A stretch of DNA of 7,901 nucleotides from Clostridia bacterium (GCA_017958705.1 JAGDCE010000360.1:1-7901), one strand, 5' to 3'; positions 1 through 6,615 are shown, counted from the first letter of the stretch. A program made the numbers and translations. The notes: a model not told the origin generated them from the letters alone.

Positions 1-6
1 AAGGAG
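1..6 (+). promoter_or_regulatory. Shine-Dalgarno site of the nucleoside hydrolase
   Basis: AAGGAG lies at the very first bases of the window, 7 nt before the ATG at 14. It fixes that ATG as the start. The promoter must lie to the left, outside the window. Confidence 0.85.
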
Positions 7-13
7 TGCCGAA

Positions 14-928
14 ATGACAGAAGCCGAAAGACTGAGAAATCTGCAGGTGCCGGCCGGAGCGGTCGACTGTGTTCTCGATACCGATACTTACAATGAAATT
101 GACGACCAGTTCGCGCTGTCGCTGCTCGTAAAGCATGAGAAAACGAACGTGCGTGCGATCTACGCCTGCCCGTTTTTCAATTCGAATTCCACCTCGCCCG
201 AGGACGGGATGGAGCGCAGCTACGATGAGATAATGAACCTGCTTTCGCTTATGGGCGACGGGGAGATGAAGAAAAACGTATATAAAGGGAGCAGAGGATA
301 CCTGCCGGACGAGAAAACGTTCGTCGAAAGTCCCGCCGCGCGTCATCTCTGTGAGCTCGCGTCGCAGTACAGCAGGGAAAATCCGTTGTACGTCGTTTCG
401 ATCGGCTGCATCACCAACGTCGCGTCGGCGATCCTGATGAAGCCGGAGATCGTCGATAACATAGTCGTCGTCTGGCTCGGCGGTCATTACACCTCGTGGG
501 TCGATACGAACGAATTCAATATGATGCAGGATATCGCCGCCGCGCGCGTCGTTTTCGGCTGCGGCTGTCCGCTCGTACAGTTACCGTGCATGGGCGTCGT
601 TTCGTCGTTTTACGTGTCCGGTCCGGAGCTCGATTACTGGCTTAAGGGCAAAAACGCGCTGTGCGATTACCTCGTAAAACACACGACAGAAGCCGCGGAG
701 GAATACGCAAAGGGCAGAGTGTGGAGCCGCATAATCTGGGACGTCACAGCCGCGGCGTGGCTGCTAAACGACGGCGGACGGTTCATGCTGTCGGAGATCA
801 TTCACGCGCCGATACCGGAGTACGATCACCGGTACGCGTACGATAACCGCCGTCACTTCATGTGCCGCGTGACGCAGATCTTCCGCGATCCGCTCATGCA
901 GGAGTTGTTCAGGGTTTTGACAAAATAA
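14..928 (+). CDS. Nucleoside hydrolase family protein (inosine/uridine-preferring type fold)
   Basis: This is a 304-residue protein, the usual length for the nucleoside hydrolase (IUNH) family, whose members cut the N-glycosidic bond of ribonucleosides to give free base and ribose in the cytoplasm. The Ca2+-binding N-terminal motif is seen as D22-T-D24-T-Y-N-E-I-D30-D31, which has two more residues between the Asp pairs than the classical DxDPGxDD. The central G-x-x-T-N block is at about 131-135, and a GG...EFN segment runs from 156 to 169, with N169 and D173 in the usual places. The C-terminal metal Asp is probably D243 in the segment IIWDVTAAAW; classical inosine-uridine enzymes have His just before this Asp, but here it is Trp242. 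The fold assignment is strong. The substrate is unknown, and the altered residues suggest a non-classical specificity. The gene stands alone with its own downstream terminator. Confidence 0.9.
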   Translation: MTEAERLRNLQVPAGAVDCVLDTDTYNEIDDQFALSLLVKHEKTNVRAIYACPFFNSNSTSPEDGMERSYDEIMNLLSLMGDGEMKKNVYKGSRGYLPDEKTFVESPAARHLCELASQYSRENPLYVVSIGCITNVASAILMKPEIVDNIVVVWLGGHYTSWVDTNEFNMMQDIAAARVVFGCGCPLVQLPCMGVVSSFYVSGPELDYWLKGKNALCDYLVKHTTEAAEEYAKGRVWSRIIWDVTAAAWLLNDGGRFMLSEIIHAPIPEYDHRYAYDNRRHFMCRVTQIFRDPLMQELFRVLTK

Positions 929-931
929 AAT

Positions 932-960
932 ACGGGAGCAGATGCTCCCGTTTTGATTTT
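932..960. terminator. Rho-independent terminator, probably bidirectional
   Basis: The perfect inverted repeat ACGGGAGCA (932-940) and TGCTCCCGT (943-951) is followed by a T-rich run ending at 960. It begins 3 nt after the nucleoside hydrolase stop. The left flank (921-931) is A-rich, so the minus strand also reads hairpin then U-rich tract. It could therefore end transcripts of the convergent S66 peptidase gene as well, about 180 nt past that gene's stop. Confidence 0.9.
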
Positions 961-974
961 GGATCGGATCGTAG

Positions 975-994
975 GGCGGGGGCTTGCTCCCGCC
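975..994. repeat. GC-rich hairpin, REP-like intergenic element
   Basis: GGCGGGGGC (975-983) pairs with GCTCCCGCC (986-994) around a TT loop with a single G-U wobble. It is preceded by GTAGG. Hairpins of this general form (GTAGGGGCGGG...CCCGCC) are often dispersed between genes in gut Clostridia. Assignment to that class is inference; only one copy is present here. There is no T-tract, so it is not a canonical terminator. Confidence 0.5.
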
Positions 995-1041
995 GCTTTC
1001 TCGCAGGTCGTCGAGGGTGCCGACCCCTGCAACCGCACGCC

Positions 1042-1070
1042 CCCCTCAGGTTATTAACCTGCTGGAGGGG
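1042..1070. repeat. Bulged inverted repeat
   Basis: CCCCTC (1042-1047) pairs with GAGGGG (1065-1070), and inside it AGGTTA (1048-1053) pairs with TAACCT (1055-1060). The only unpaired bases are the central T and a 4-nt bulge at 1061-1064. The result is a long hairpin or cruciform-capable structure in non-coding DNA between convergent genes. It has no T-tract and lies inside no reading frame that I can support. Confidence 0.55.
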
Positions 1071-1099
1071 AACAGTGGGTTTGGGGGTTAATGAGGGGT

Positions 1100-1128
1100 G
1101 GGAACCCCCGAATTTGTCGCAGAGCGAC
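1100..1128. repeat. GGGAACCCC + CGAATT-hairpin element, copy A
   Basis: GGGAACCCC at 1100-1108 is followed by CGAATT and a short hairpin, GTCGC (1116-1120), AGA loop, GCGAC (1124-1128). A similar combination of GGGAACCCC, CGAATT and a 5-bp hairpin with 3-nt loop occurs at 7758-7796. The remaining bases around 1071-1100 are G-rich and hold no gene. On the minus strand the hairpin begins 7 nt after the stop of the S66 peptidase gene, but it lacks a good U-tract. Confidence 0.5.
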
Positions 1129-1135
1129 TCCTTGA

Positions 1136-2164
1136 TTATTCCGTCGCCGGCTCGAGCAGAGTCAGTTTTTTGTTGTCGCAGTCTATCTCGTATCTCAGTC
1201 CGAGCGGGAAGATGCCTATCGGGTAGGCGTGGCCGACGTTCACGTTATACAGTACGGGCAGATCGTCTTTTCCCGCTTCGTGAAGCGCTTTCCTGTAGAT
1301 CTGCTTATACGCTTCGAATCTGTCCTCGTAATCGGGCTTTCCGACTACGATGCCGTTGATCCTGTCAAGCACGCCGCCTGCCGCCATGCCGCGCAGGTTC
1401 CACAAAAGAAAATCGGGGCCCTGATCGTCTTCGCTCGTCTCGATAAGCAGCAGTTTGCCTTCCCAGTCGACGCCGTGCCACAGATCCGTGTACGTAAGCT
1501 CGGTAAAGACCTCAAGGCAGCCGCCAATAAGCTCTCCCGTGACCTTTCCGTGCCCCTGCAGTATCTCGTAACCGGTATTTTTGTAAACCGTCGGTTTTCT
1601 GTTCACATTTTCAATACCCCAGCGCACCTTGTCGCACTCGTACGCGTAAAAATCGCTGCACGGGATATCGAGCGTCGGCTGCGGATTCAGCAGCGTATTT
1701 TCAAACGATGCTTTGAAATACGGATTCATCTCAACGTATTCGGCGAAATCGCACATCAGATTTCCGCCGTAATACGATACGAGCCCGGCTTTGTGCATCA
1801 TGAAATGGTTCGACGTTGTGTCGGAGTAACCCGTGAATATCTTCGGGTTGTTTCTTATTACGTCGAAGTCGATGTACGGCAGAAGCCTTATCGTGTCGTC
1901 GCCGCCTATCGCGCATATGATCGCTTTTATCCCGGGGTCCGAGAAAGCCTGCATAAGATCTTCGGCTCTTGCGGTAGGGTTCTCATAAACGTATTTTCTG
2001 CCCGCGAGCGCGTGCGGCATAGCGACAAGCTCAATGCCGTATTCCGCGAATCTCTTTTTGGCAATATCGAATTTGTGTATAGTCTTTTCCTCGCCGAGCG
2101 AGCCCGACGACAGCGACACCACTGCGGCTTTGTCGCCTTTTTTCAGTCTTTGCGGTTTTATCAT
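1136..2164 (-). CDS. S66 family serine peptidase (LD-carboxypeptidase / MccF-like)
   Basis: This is a 342-residue cytoplasmic protein of the S66 family. Family members either trim the L,D-linked terminal D-alanine from muropeptides during cell-wall recycling (LdcA) or cleave microcin C-type peptidyl-nucleotides and related aminoacyl-sulfamates (MccF). The Ser-Glu-His triad is visible: Ser114 in GYSDTT, Glu242 in LLIETSEDD, and His312 in NVNVGHAYPIG. The IGGDDTIRLLPYIDFD segment (86-101) is typical, and the overall sequence style is closer to MccF-like members than to proteobacterial LdcA, so the substrate is uncertain. The start is supported by AAAGGA (2177-2172 on the minus strand), 7 nt before the ATG. 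The gene lies beyond the terminator of the five-gene operon. I see no convincing promoter in the 70 bp between terminator and start, so it may depend on read-through or a weak promoter. Confidence 0.93.
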   Translation of the reverse strand: MIKPQRLKKGDKAAVVSLSSGSLGEEKTIHKFDIAKKRFAEYGIELVAMPHALAGRKYVYENPTARAEDLMQAFSDPGIKAIICAIGGDDTIRLLPYIDFDVIRNNPKIFTGYSDTTSNHFMMHKAGLVSYYGGNLMCDFAEYVEMNPYFKASFENTLLNPQPTLDIPCSDFYAYECDKVRWGIENVNRKPTVYKNTGYEILQGHGKVTGELIGGCLEVFTELTYTDLWHGVDWEGKLLLIETSEDDQGPDFLLWNLRGMAAGGVLDRINGIVVGKPDYEDRFEAYKQIYRKALHEAGKDDLPVLYNVNVGHAYPIGIFPLGLRYEIDCDNKKLTLLEPATE

Positions 2165-2229
2165 TATTCCGTCCTTTCAGCGGCGCCGCGGCATTCTTCG
2201 CCGTATCGCGCCGCCGTTTTATTCTTATT

Positions 2230-2259
2230 AAAACGTTATCGGCGCGGATGCGCCGATAA
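2230..2259 (-). terminator. Rho-independent terminator ending the five-gene operon
   Basis: TTATCGGCGC (2236-2245) and GCGCCGATAA (2250-2259) form a perfect 10-bp stem with a 4-nt loop. On the minus strand it begins 5 nt after the stop of the GNAT-Nudix gene and is followed by CG then TTTTAAT. The U-tract is short and one step away from the stem, so some read-through into the S66 peptidase gene is plausible. Confidence 0.82.
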
Positions 2260-2264
2260 GATTA

Positions 2265-3230
2265 TCAGAGGTTTTCAGCGATGAACGCGTGCGCGTGCCG
2301 CAAAAGCCTTTTTGAGTCCTCGTGGCGGAGCATGCTGAGCGCCTGTTCGTAGTCGACCAGCTTTATATCCGTGATCTCGGACTGCTGCGCCACAGGCGTC
2401 TGGTTTTCGAAGCTCGCAAGAAAATACGTGACACGCTTGAGCACGTTTTTCTTTCTCGGCAGGAAAAACGAGGTCCTCTCGTAAAAACCGTCGATCAGCG
2501 AGGCGTCGATCCCGGCTTCCTCCCTGATCTCTCGCAGCGCCGTTTCCTTTTCCGTCTCGTCGCCCTCGACGTGGCCTTTCGGGAATCCGTATTCGCCCGA
2601 GATCGAGCGGACGATAAGGTATTTAACGCCGTCTTCCGTTTTGTTGAATACGACGGCGCCGCACGAACATTCGCACGGGCGGATCCCGTCGCCGTCCTTC
2701 TCGTAACGCAGCTCGAGCTCGCATACGGTCTTTCCGTTTTTGTCCGTATGCTCGCCGGCGCGCCGGAAGCCCGCTTTCGACAGACAGTGAAGGGAAACGG
2801 TGTTTTCCCTGCGGCACGACGCGAAGATCGGATACACGCCCTCTCCGGCGAGCCTGTTCACGGCAAACGCAAGAATCTTCTGACCGAAACCCTTGTTGCG
2901 CAGCGACGGTTTCACCGAATACCCGATATGGCCGATGTTCTTCGCGTCCTCGCCTCCGCTTATGCTGCGGAGCTGACACTCTCCGACGAATTCGCCGTCC
3001 ATCATGCACCAGTACGTGCGCGTGGCGTGATAGCCTTCGGGTAGACCTTTGCCGGTCTTAAGCCGCCGGAACATCGACGGCGCGAAGAAGCGGAAATATT
3101 TCAGTTCTTTTTCTTTGAACGGCATCCATTCGCCGTCGCCGTAGGCGATCGCCTCGCGGCAGGCTTTGACGTATTCGCCGTAGTATTTTCGTTTCGGTTC
3201 TGTAAATGTGAGTTCGTTCTTTGACGGCAT
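2265..3230 (-). CDS. GNAT acetyltransferase-Nudix hydrolase fusion (Ap4A-hydrolase-like Nudix half)
   Basis: This 321-residue cytoplasmic protein has two domains. Residues about 20-175 are a GNAT N-acetyltransferase, with acetyl-CoA motif R111-N-K-G114-F-G116 after the strand GHIGYSVKP and the usual ENTVSLHCLSKAGF segment (142-155). Residues about 188-321 are a Nudix hydrolase with a complete Nudix box, G219-x5-E225-x7-R233-E-I-R-E-E-A-G-I241, which supplies the Mg2+-binding glutamates. The phrases CGAVVF and GFPKGHVEGDE resemble asymmetrical bis(5'-nucleosyl)-tetraphosphatases, but the substrate is inferred only. The join carries closely spaced cysteines C186, C188 and C190. The start lies 4 nt after the stop of the TPM-domain gene, with a purine-rich AGGAAGAAG about 10 nt upstream, so translation is probably coupled. 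It is the last gene of the operon and is followed by a terminator. Confidence 0.9.
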   Translation of the reverse strand: MPSKNELTFTEPKRKYYGEYVKACREAIAYGDGEWMPFKEKELKYFRFFAPSMFRRLKTGKGLPEGYHATRTYWCMMDGEFVGECQLRSISGGEDAKNIGHIGYSVKPSLRNKGFGQKILAFAVNRLAGEGVYPIFASCRRENTVSLHCLSKAGFRRAGEHTDKNGKTVCELELRYEKDGDGIRPCECSCGAVVFNKTEDGVKYLIVRSISGEYGFPKGHVEGDETEKETALREIREEAGIDASLIDGFYERTSFFLPRKKNVLKRVTYFLASFENQTPVAQQSEITDIKLVDYEQALSMLRHEDSKRLLRHAHAFIAENL

Positions 3231-3234
3231 CCGA

Positions 3235-4200
3235 TTATCTTCTTCCTGCTCCGCCGCCGCGCGATCCGCCGCCCCCGCCGCTGTGATGACCGCCGGACGA
3301 GAATCCGCCGGATCGGCCTGACGAGAATCCGCCGGTCCTGCCGGATGAGAATCCGCCCGTGCGCCCGGATGAAAATCCGCCGGTCCTGCCGGACGTAGTG
3401 CGGAACGTCGTTCCGGACGGCTTGAAGCTGTATGGGTTTATCACCGTCCGAGGTGCCGCCGAGTGGAACGAGGCGGTCGAGCTGCCGGCGCTTATAAGCG
3501 AAGCGATGATTATGAATACTATTATCGCGGCGATCACGATCAGAAGGATCACCGTGAACGTGACGATGACAAAAGCGATAAACTTTATGAGGCTTTTAAA
3601 CAACGAGAAAAACGAGGAGCCGGCTTCCTGCTGAGGCTCGGTCTGCTGAGGCGTCGAGGGCACGTCGACCGTTCCGGACTGCGTCACCGTTATCGAGTAG
3701 ATCTGCTCGTACCTGTCGATGAGCGCATTAAAAAACATACGGATCCCTTCGCCGTACTGTTTTTTAGCGAAAAACGGTTCGAGGTGATCGGTGAGCATAA
3801 GCTTCAGCGTGCCGGACTGAATCAGTTTTTCAAGCCCTTCGCCCTGAAGCGCCCAGTAATCGTCCTCTTCGACCGAGATCAGAAGGAGCATGCCGTTGTT
3901 CTTCTCGCTGTCGCCGATGCCCCAGTCGTTGAACAGTTCATACGCGTATTTTTCTATGCTTTTGCTGCCGGTAGTCTTGACTGCCGCGACGACGATCTGC
4001 CCGCCGCACTGTTCGCAGAGACTGACGTTCTTTGAAACGATGTAGCTTTTCAGCTCGTCGTCGATTATTCCCGCCTCGTCGTAGACGTAGAAGACGTCGT
4101 CCGGCTCGGGGATCTTTGCTTTGCCCGACGAGCATCCGCAGATCAGAAGCAGCAGAGAAGACAGCGCGCAGAAAAGACAGATTAAACGGATGTGCTTCAT
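3235..4200 (-). CDS. TPM-domain (YgcG family) lipoprotein-like membrane protein with Gly/Ser/Arg repeat tail
   Basis: This 321-residue protein begins with a signal sequence ending in a possible lipobox, I20-C-G-C23, which suggests lipid attachment at C23 (C at -2 is unusual). Residues about 35-170 form a TPM domain, recognised from VYDEAGIID, the Y-A-x-E-L-F-N-D-W-G-I-G block (86-95) and the following N-N-G-M-L-L-L-I segment. Some TPM domains have been reported as phosphatases; many have no known activity. A low-complexity linker (175-195) leads to a strong membrane segment at about 207-237. The tail (268-321) is built from four S-S-G-R-T/S-G-G-F units and then Gly/His/Arg-rich sequence. If the TPM domain is outside, this tail would lie in the cytoplasm. 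The start overlaps the stop of the LemA-like gene by ATGA, with little Shine-Dalgarno of its own. LemA and TPM genes are commonly paired. Confidence 0.88.
   Translation of the reverse strand: MKHIRLICLFCALSSLLLLICGCSSGKAKIPEPDDVFYVYDEAGIIDDELKSYIVSKNVSLCEQCGGQIVVAAVKTTGSKSIEKYAYELFNDWGIGDSEKNNGMLLLISVEEDDYWALQGEGLEKLIQSGTLKLMLTDHLEPFFAKKQYGEGIRMFFNALIDRYEQIYSITVTQSGTVDVPSTPQQTEPQQEAGSSFFSLFKSLIKFIAFVIVTFTVILLIVIAAIIVFIIIASLISAGSSTASFHSAAPRTVINPYSFKPSGTTFRTTSGRTGGFSSGRTGGFSSGRTGGFSSGRSGGFSSGGHHSGGGGGSRGGGAGRR
3297..3392 (-). repeat. Four tandem 24-bp units encoding the SSGRTGGF-type tail
   Basis: Four consecutive 24-bp units lie at 3297-3320, 3321-3344, 3345-3368 and 3369-3392, each containing GA(G/A)AATCCGCC on the plus strand and differing at a few sites. 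They are in frame with the TPM-domain gene, so unit gain or loss would change the tail by 8 residues without a frameshift. Sequence to either side decays into degenerate Gly/Arg codons. Confidence 0.9.
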
Positions 4201-4733
4201 CTGTCGAACACCGCCGCGCGATTTCTGCCGATCGCGAAGAGATTAGCCGGGAACGTGCCTATCACCTTGTTGTATTTTGCCGCGGCGTTGTTGTACGCCG
4301 TGTTGTTCTTTATCCGCATTACCGAGGACGTGATCTCGTAATAGTACGAGGTCGCGGAGCGCACGTTCGTCTCGTCGGCGCCCTGAAGCGCGGTGAGGTC
4401 GGCGTATACGACGTCCGCGGCGCCTTCCACGGCGTCAAGCTCCGTGCGCACGTTGCCGAACGGCGTCGTGTACGCGTACTCGGACAGCGCCTTGTCGAGC
4501 TCCGCCGTATCGCATCCGAGCGAAGCGGCAAGCGCGGAGAATTTCTTCGCGTACGTCTCTATATCACGCAGATCCTCCGACACTGAACCGAAGGTCAGCG
4601 AAGAATACTCGCGCTCGACCCTGTTCTTGCTCGACGCGACGGTGCGCGATACGCCTCCGATCACGGAAAGAACGATTATCAGTACCAGGGCGCCGATGGC
4701 GGCGCCCACGTTGTACTTAAAGAATTTTTTCAT
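4197..4733 (-). CDS. lemA: LemA-like membrane protein
   Basis: This 178-residue protein has one N-terminal membrane helix (about 10-28) and then a mostly helical domain. The C-terminal signature A-Y-N-N-A-A-A-K-Y-N-K-V-I-G-T-F-P-A-N-L (146-165) matches the YN...YN..I..FP.N pattern of LemA proteins. The body is more divergent than typical LemA and the usual N-terminal tail differs, so this is best called LemA-like. LemA function is poorly known; it is a membrane protein often encoded beside TPM-domain proteins, as here. The ATG at 4733 directly abuts the TAA of the TelA gene. Its Shine-Dalgarno AAGGA (4743-4739), 5 nt before the start, lies inside the last TelA codons. Its own stop overlaps the TPM start. 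Confidence 0.8.
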   Translation of the reverse strand: MKKFFKYNVGAAIGALVLIIVLSVIGGVSRTVASSKNRVEREYSSLTFGSVSEDLRDIETYAKKFSALAASLGCDTAELDKALSEYAYTTPFGNVRTELDAVEGAADVVYADLTALQGADETNVRSATSYYYEITSSVMRIKNNTAYNNAAAKYNKVIGTFPANLFAIGRNRAAVFDR

Positions 4734-5873
4734 TTATTTCCTTATCTCTAAAAGCTTTGCTTTGACCTCTTCTTCGATCCTTGCCAGCTCGGCCTCCGCG
4801 GCGACGCGTTTTTCGTGTCCCTCGGTGCGGATCTGCTGTACTTCGTCAAGAGTCGAGATGAGTTCCTGGTTGGTATGAGTAAGCGTCTCGATGTCTATGA
4901 TGCCGCGCTCCGCCTCCTTGGCGATCTGCACGGTGCTCATGTGGAGCTTTTCGGCGTTCTTCTTGAGCAGTTCGTTCGTCATTTCGGTGACGGCCTGCTC
5001 CGCCTGCAGCGCCTGTTCGGAGTGCGCGAGACCGAGGGAGATGAGCATCTGGCTCTTCCACAGCGGGATCGTGTTGACTATCGTGGACTGGATCTTCTCG
5101 CTCATCACGCTGTCGTTGTTCTGGACGAGTCTGATCTGCGGCGCCATCTGGATGGATACCATGCGGGTGAGCTCGAGATCATAGATCTTCTTCTCGAATC
5201 TGTCGCACAGAGCGGCGAAGTCGTTGGCCTTCTGAGCGTCTTCCGCAAGTCCGGTCTCCTCGGCGTGCTTCTGCAGCTCTACGAGAGTCGTCTCGCGCTC
5301 CTGCTGCAGCTTCTGTTTGCCGGCGAGTATGTACATAGACAGTTCCTTGAAGTTGGTGAGGTTGCGGTCGTACAGCTGATCGAGGACGTTGATGTCCTTG
5401 AGCAGCGTGACCTGATGTCCGTCGAGCACCGTTACTATGTCGTTAACGCTCGTCTCGCACTTGGAATATTTGGCCTTCAGCGTCGCGGCTCTCTTTTTGA
5501 GGCTCCTGAACAGTCTGAATTTGCCGGCGTCGTCAATATCCTTACTGAATGTCTTCAGCTCGCCTATGAGCTTGGAGATCATCTCTCCCGCCTCGCCGAG
5601 CTCGTCGGTGCGGACGGTCTTAAGCGCGGAGTCCGAAAAATCCGCGATCTTCTGCTGAGGGCCGGCGCCGAACTGGATTATCGCCGTCGAATCGGTTATG
5701 TCGATCTGTTCGGCGAATTCAGCGATCTGCGTGCGCTCAGCTTCGGTCAGGTTTGCCGCGGTGAGCTCCGCGAGCGCCGCGACCTTCTGTTCCACGGGTT
5801 TGTCTTCCTCGACGATTTTCTCGGCCTCTTTGACTCCGAACGGGTCGAGTGTAAGTTTGATGTCTTCTGCCAT
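4734..5873 (-). CDS. telA: TelA family protein (toxic anion resistance)
   Basis: This 379-residue, highly charged, mainly helical soluble protein has the length and sequence pattern of the TelA/YaaN family. Recognisable parts are the N-terminal L-x-L-D-P-F-G start (7-13), the middle segment E-x-S-M-Y-I-L-A-G-K-Q-K-L (177-189), T-R-M-V-S-I-Q-M-A-P-Q-I-R-L-V-Q-N-N-D (235-253), and the C-terminal I-D-I-E-T-L...N-x-x-L-I-S-T-L-D-E-V (about 326-343). The family was named from tellurite resistance determinants, but its biochemical activity is unknown; many members sit in stress or envelope loci without any link to tellurium. Its gene follows xpaC by 19 nt, matching the xpaC-yaaN pairing of Bacillus. 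AAAGGA (5889-5884) lies 10 nt before the ATG. A cytoplasmic partner of the membrane-bound XpaC is a reasonable inference. Confidence 0.93.
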   Translation of the reverse strand: MAEDIKLTLDPFGVKEAEKIVEEDKPVEQKVAALAELTAANLTEAERTQIAEFAEQIDITDSTAIIQFGAGPQQKIADFSDSALKTVRTDELGEAGEMISKLIGELKTFSKDIDDAGKFRLFRSLKKRAATLKAKYSKCETSVNDIVTVLDGHQVTLLKDINVLDQLYDRNLTNFKELSMYILAGKQKLQQERETTLVELQKHAEETGLAEDAQKANDFAALCDRFEKKIYDLELTRMVSIQMAPQIRLVQNNDSVMSEKIQSTIVNTIPLWKSQMLISLGLAHSEQALQAEQAVTEMTNELLKKNAEKLHMSTVQIAKEAERGIIDIETLTHTNQELISTLDEVQQIRTEGHEKRVAAEAELARIEEEVKAKLLEIRK

Positions 5874-5892
5874 TGTTTTATGTTCCTTTCAT

Positions 5893-6549
5893 TTATTTCA
5901 GATCATCTCTTTCGAGCATGGTTTCAAGAACTTTTATATCGGACGTCACGTCGATCACGTCGTCGTCGTACAGCGCGTCGTACTGTTTGTCAAACGAGAT
6001 CTTTATCTGATCGAAAACACCGTCTATATCCTTCATTGTTTTCGTCGCGTTTTCGCCGTCGGCTTCCGAGAGGGAGACGACCGCGTATTTCTCGGCGAGT
6101 TTTACGGTCGTCGGCAGATAATAATTGATGAACCTGCGTACCGAGCCGACGTCGTCCGGCGAGGCGATCAGCGCTTCGCGGATCTTGTTGACTGAGCCGT
6201 TGATCTGCGCTATCTTGTCGGCTGTGCCGGGCGAGGTGTCCCGTATCGCCGCGCGCGCCGCTTCGAGTTTGTCGCTGGCGCGGTCTATCTCGCCGATCAT
6301 GCCGTCAAGCTGCAGATTCCCCGACGCGAACGGGACCTCGACCTGCTTGTATTCCTTAGGCAGGACGAAATAAAGTATGAGCCCGACCGCCGCGGAAACC
6401 GCCGCGATTATGAGTATGTGTATTATGCTGTACATCGGGACGAAGAACGCCGCGATCACCCAGACTGCCGCCGCGCCCCATATCGGGATCGCGGACTTAA
6501 CGGGGACCGAAACGTATCTGCGCCCGACCGGTGCTTTGTTATCGTTCAT
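5893..6549 (-). CDS. xpaC: XpaC-like membrane protein (5-bromo-4-chloroindolyl phosphate hydrolysis family)
   Basis: This 218-residue protein has two closely spaced membrane helices (about 22-38 and 41-62) and a helical cytoplasmic domain. The C-terminal signature matches the XpaC family: R-R-F-I-N-Y-Y-L-P-T-T-V-K-L-A-E-K-Y (138-155), then I...F-D-K-Q-Y-D-A-L-Y-D-D-D (184-197) and I-K-V-L-E-T-M-L-E-R-D (205-215). The family name comes from a Bacillus phenotype of hydrolysing an indolyl phosphate dye; no catalytic residues are established and it may act indirectly. The start is supported by GGAG (6559-6556), 6 nt before the ATG. It is the first gene of the operon, about 30 nt downstream of the expected transcription start, and xpaC-telA order is conserved in Firmicutes. 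Confidence 0.88.
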   Translation of the reverse strand: MNDNKAPVGRRYVSVPVKSAIPIWGAAAVWVIAAFFVPMYSIIHILIIAAVSAAVGLILYFVLPKEYKQVEVPFASGNLQLDGMIGEIDRASDKLEAARAAIRDTSPGTADKIAQINGSVNKIREALIASPDDVGSVRRFINYYLPTTVKLAEKYAVVSLSEADGENATKTMKDIDGVFDQIKISFDKQYDALYDDDVIDVTSDIKVLETMLERDDLK

Positions 6550-6586
6550 TTTGCGCTCCGTTTCATGGTTATACTTTTACATATGT

Positions 6587-6615
6587 ATTTTATCATATTT
6601 TTTTGTTCTTGTCAA
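6587..6615 (-). promoter_or_regulatory. Sigma-A-type promoter of the xpaC operon
   Basis: On the minus strand, TTGACA (6615-6610) is followed by a 17-bp A-rich spacer and TAAAAT (6592-6587). A TGA directly before the -10 box gives an extended -10 form. Expected transcription start is near 6580, leaving a leader of about 30 nt before the xpaC ATG at 6549. The sequence is close to ideal, so strong basal expression is expected. Confidence 0.88.

Noticed and set aside
1042..1070. Terminator of the S66 peptidase gene
   Set aside because: The hairpin is long but has no U-tract on the minus strand. The bidirectional hairpin at 932-960 is the better candidate.
862..1359. A 165-codon plus-strand open frame spanning the terminator and intergenic repeats
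   Set aside because: It crosses a strong terminator and the repeat block, overlaps the ends of two real genes, and its translation is Arg/Ser/Cys-rich with no domain.
1229..2284. A 351-codon open frame on the plus strand opposite the S66 peptidase
   Set aside because: Antisense shadow of a gene with an intact Ser-Glu-His triad; no family features and no plausible start signal.
3297..3392. CRISPR-like array
   Set aside because: Units are 24 bp, directly adjacent with no spacers, and in frame with the Gly/Ser/Arg tail of the TPM-domain protein, so this is a coding tandem repeat.
4815..6128. A 437-codon open frame on the plus strand opposite the TelA gene
   Set aside because: It is the antisense shadow of telA and the end of xpaC. 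The translation is low in recognisable motifs and rich in Leu/Arg/Val as expected from reversed GC-biased codons, and there is no ribosome site; TelA on the other strand is certain.
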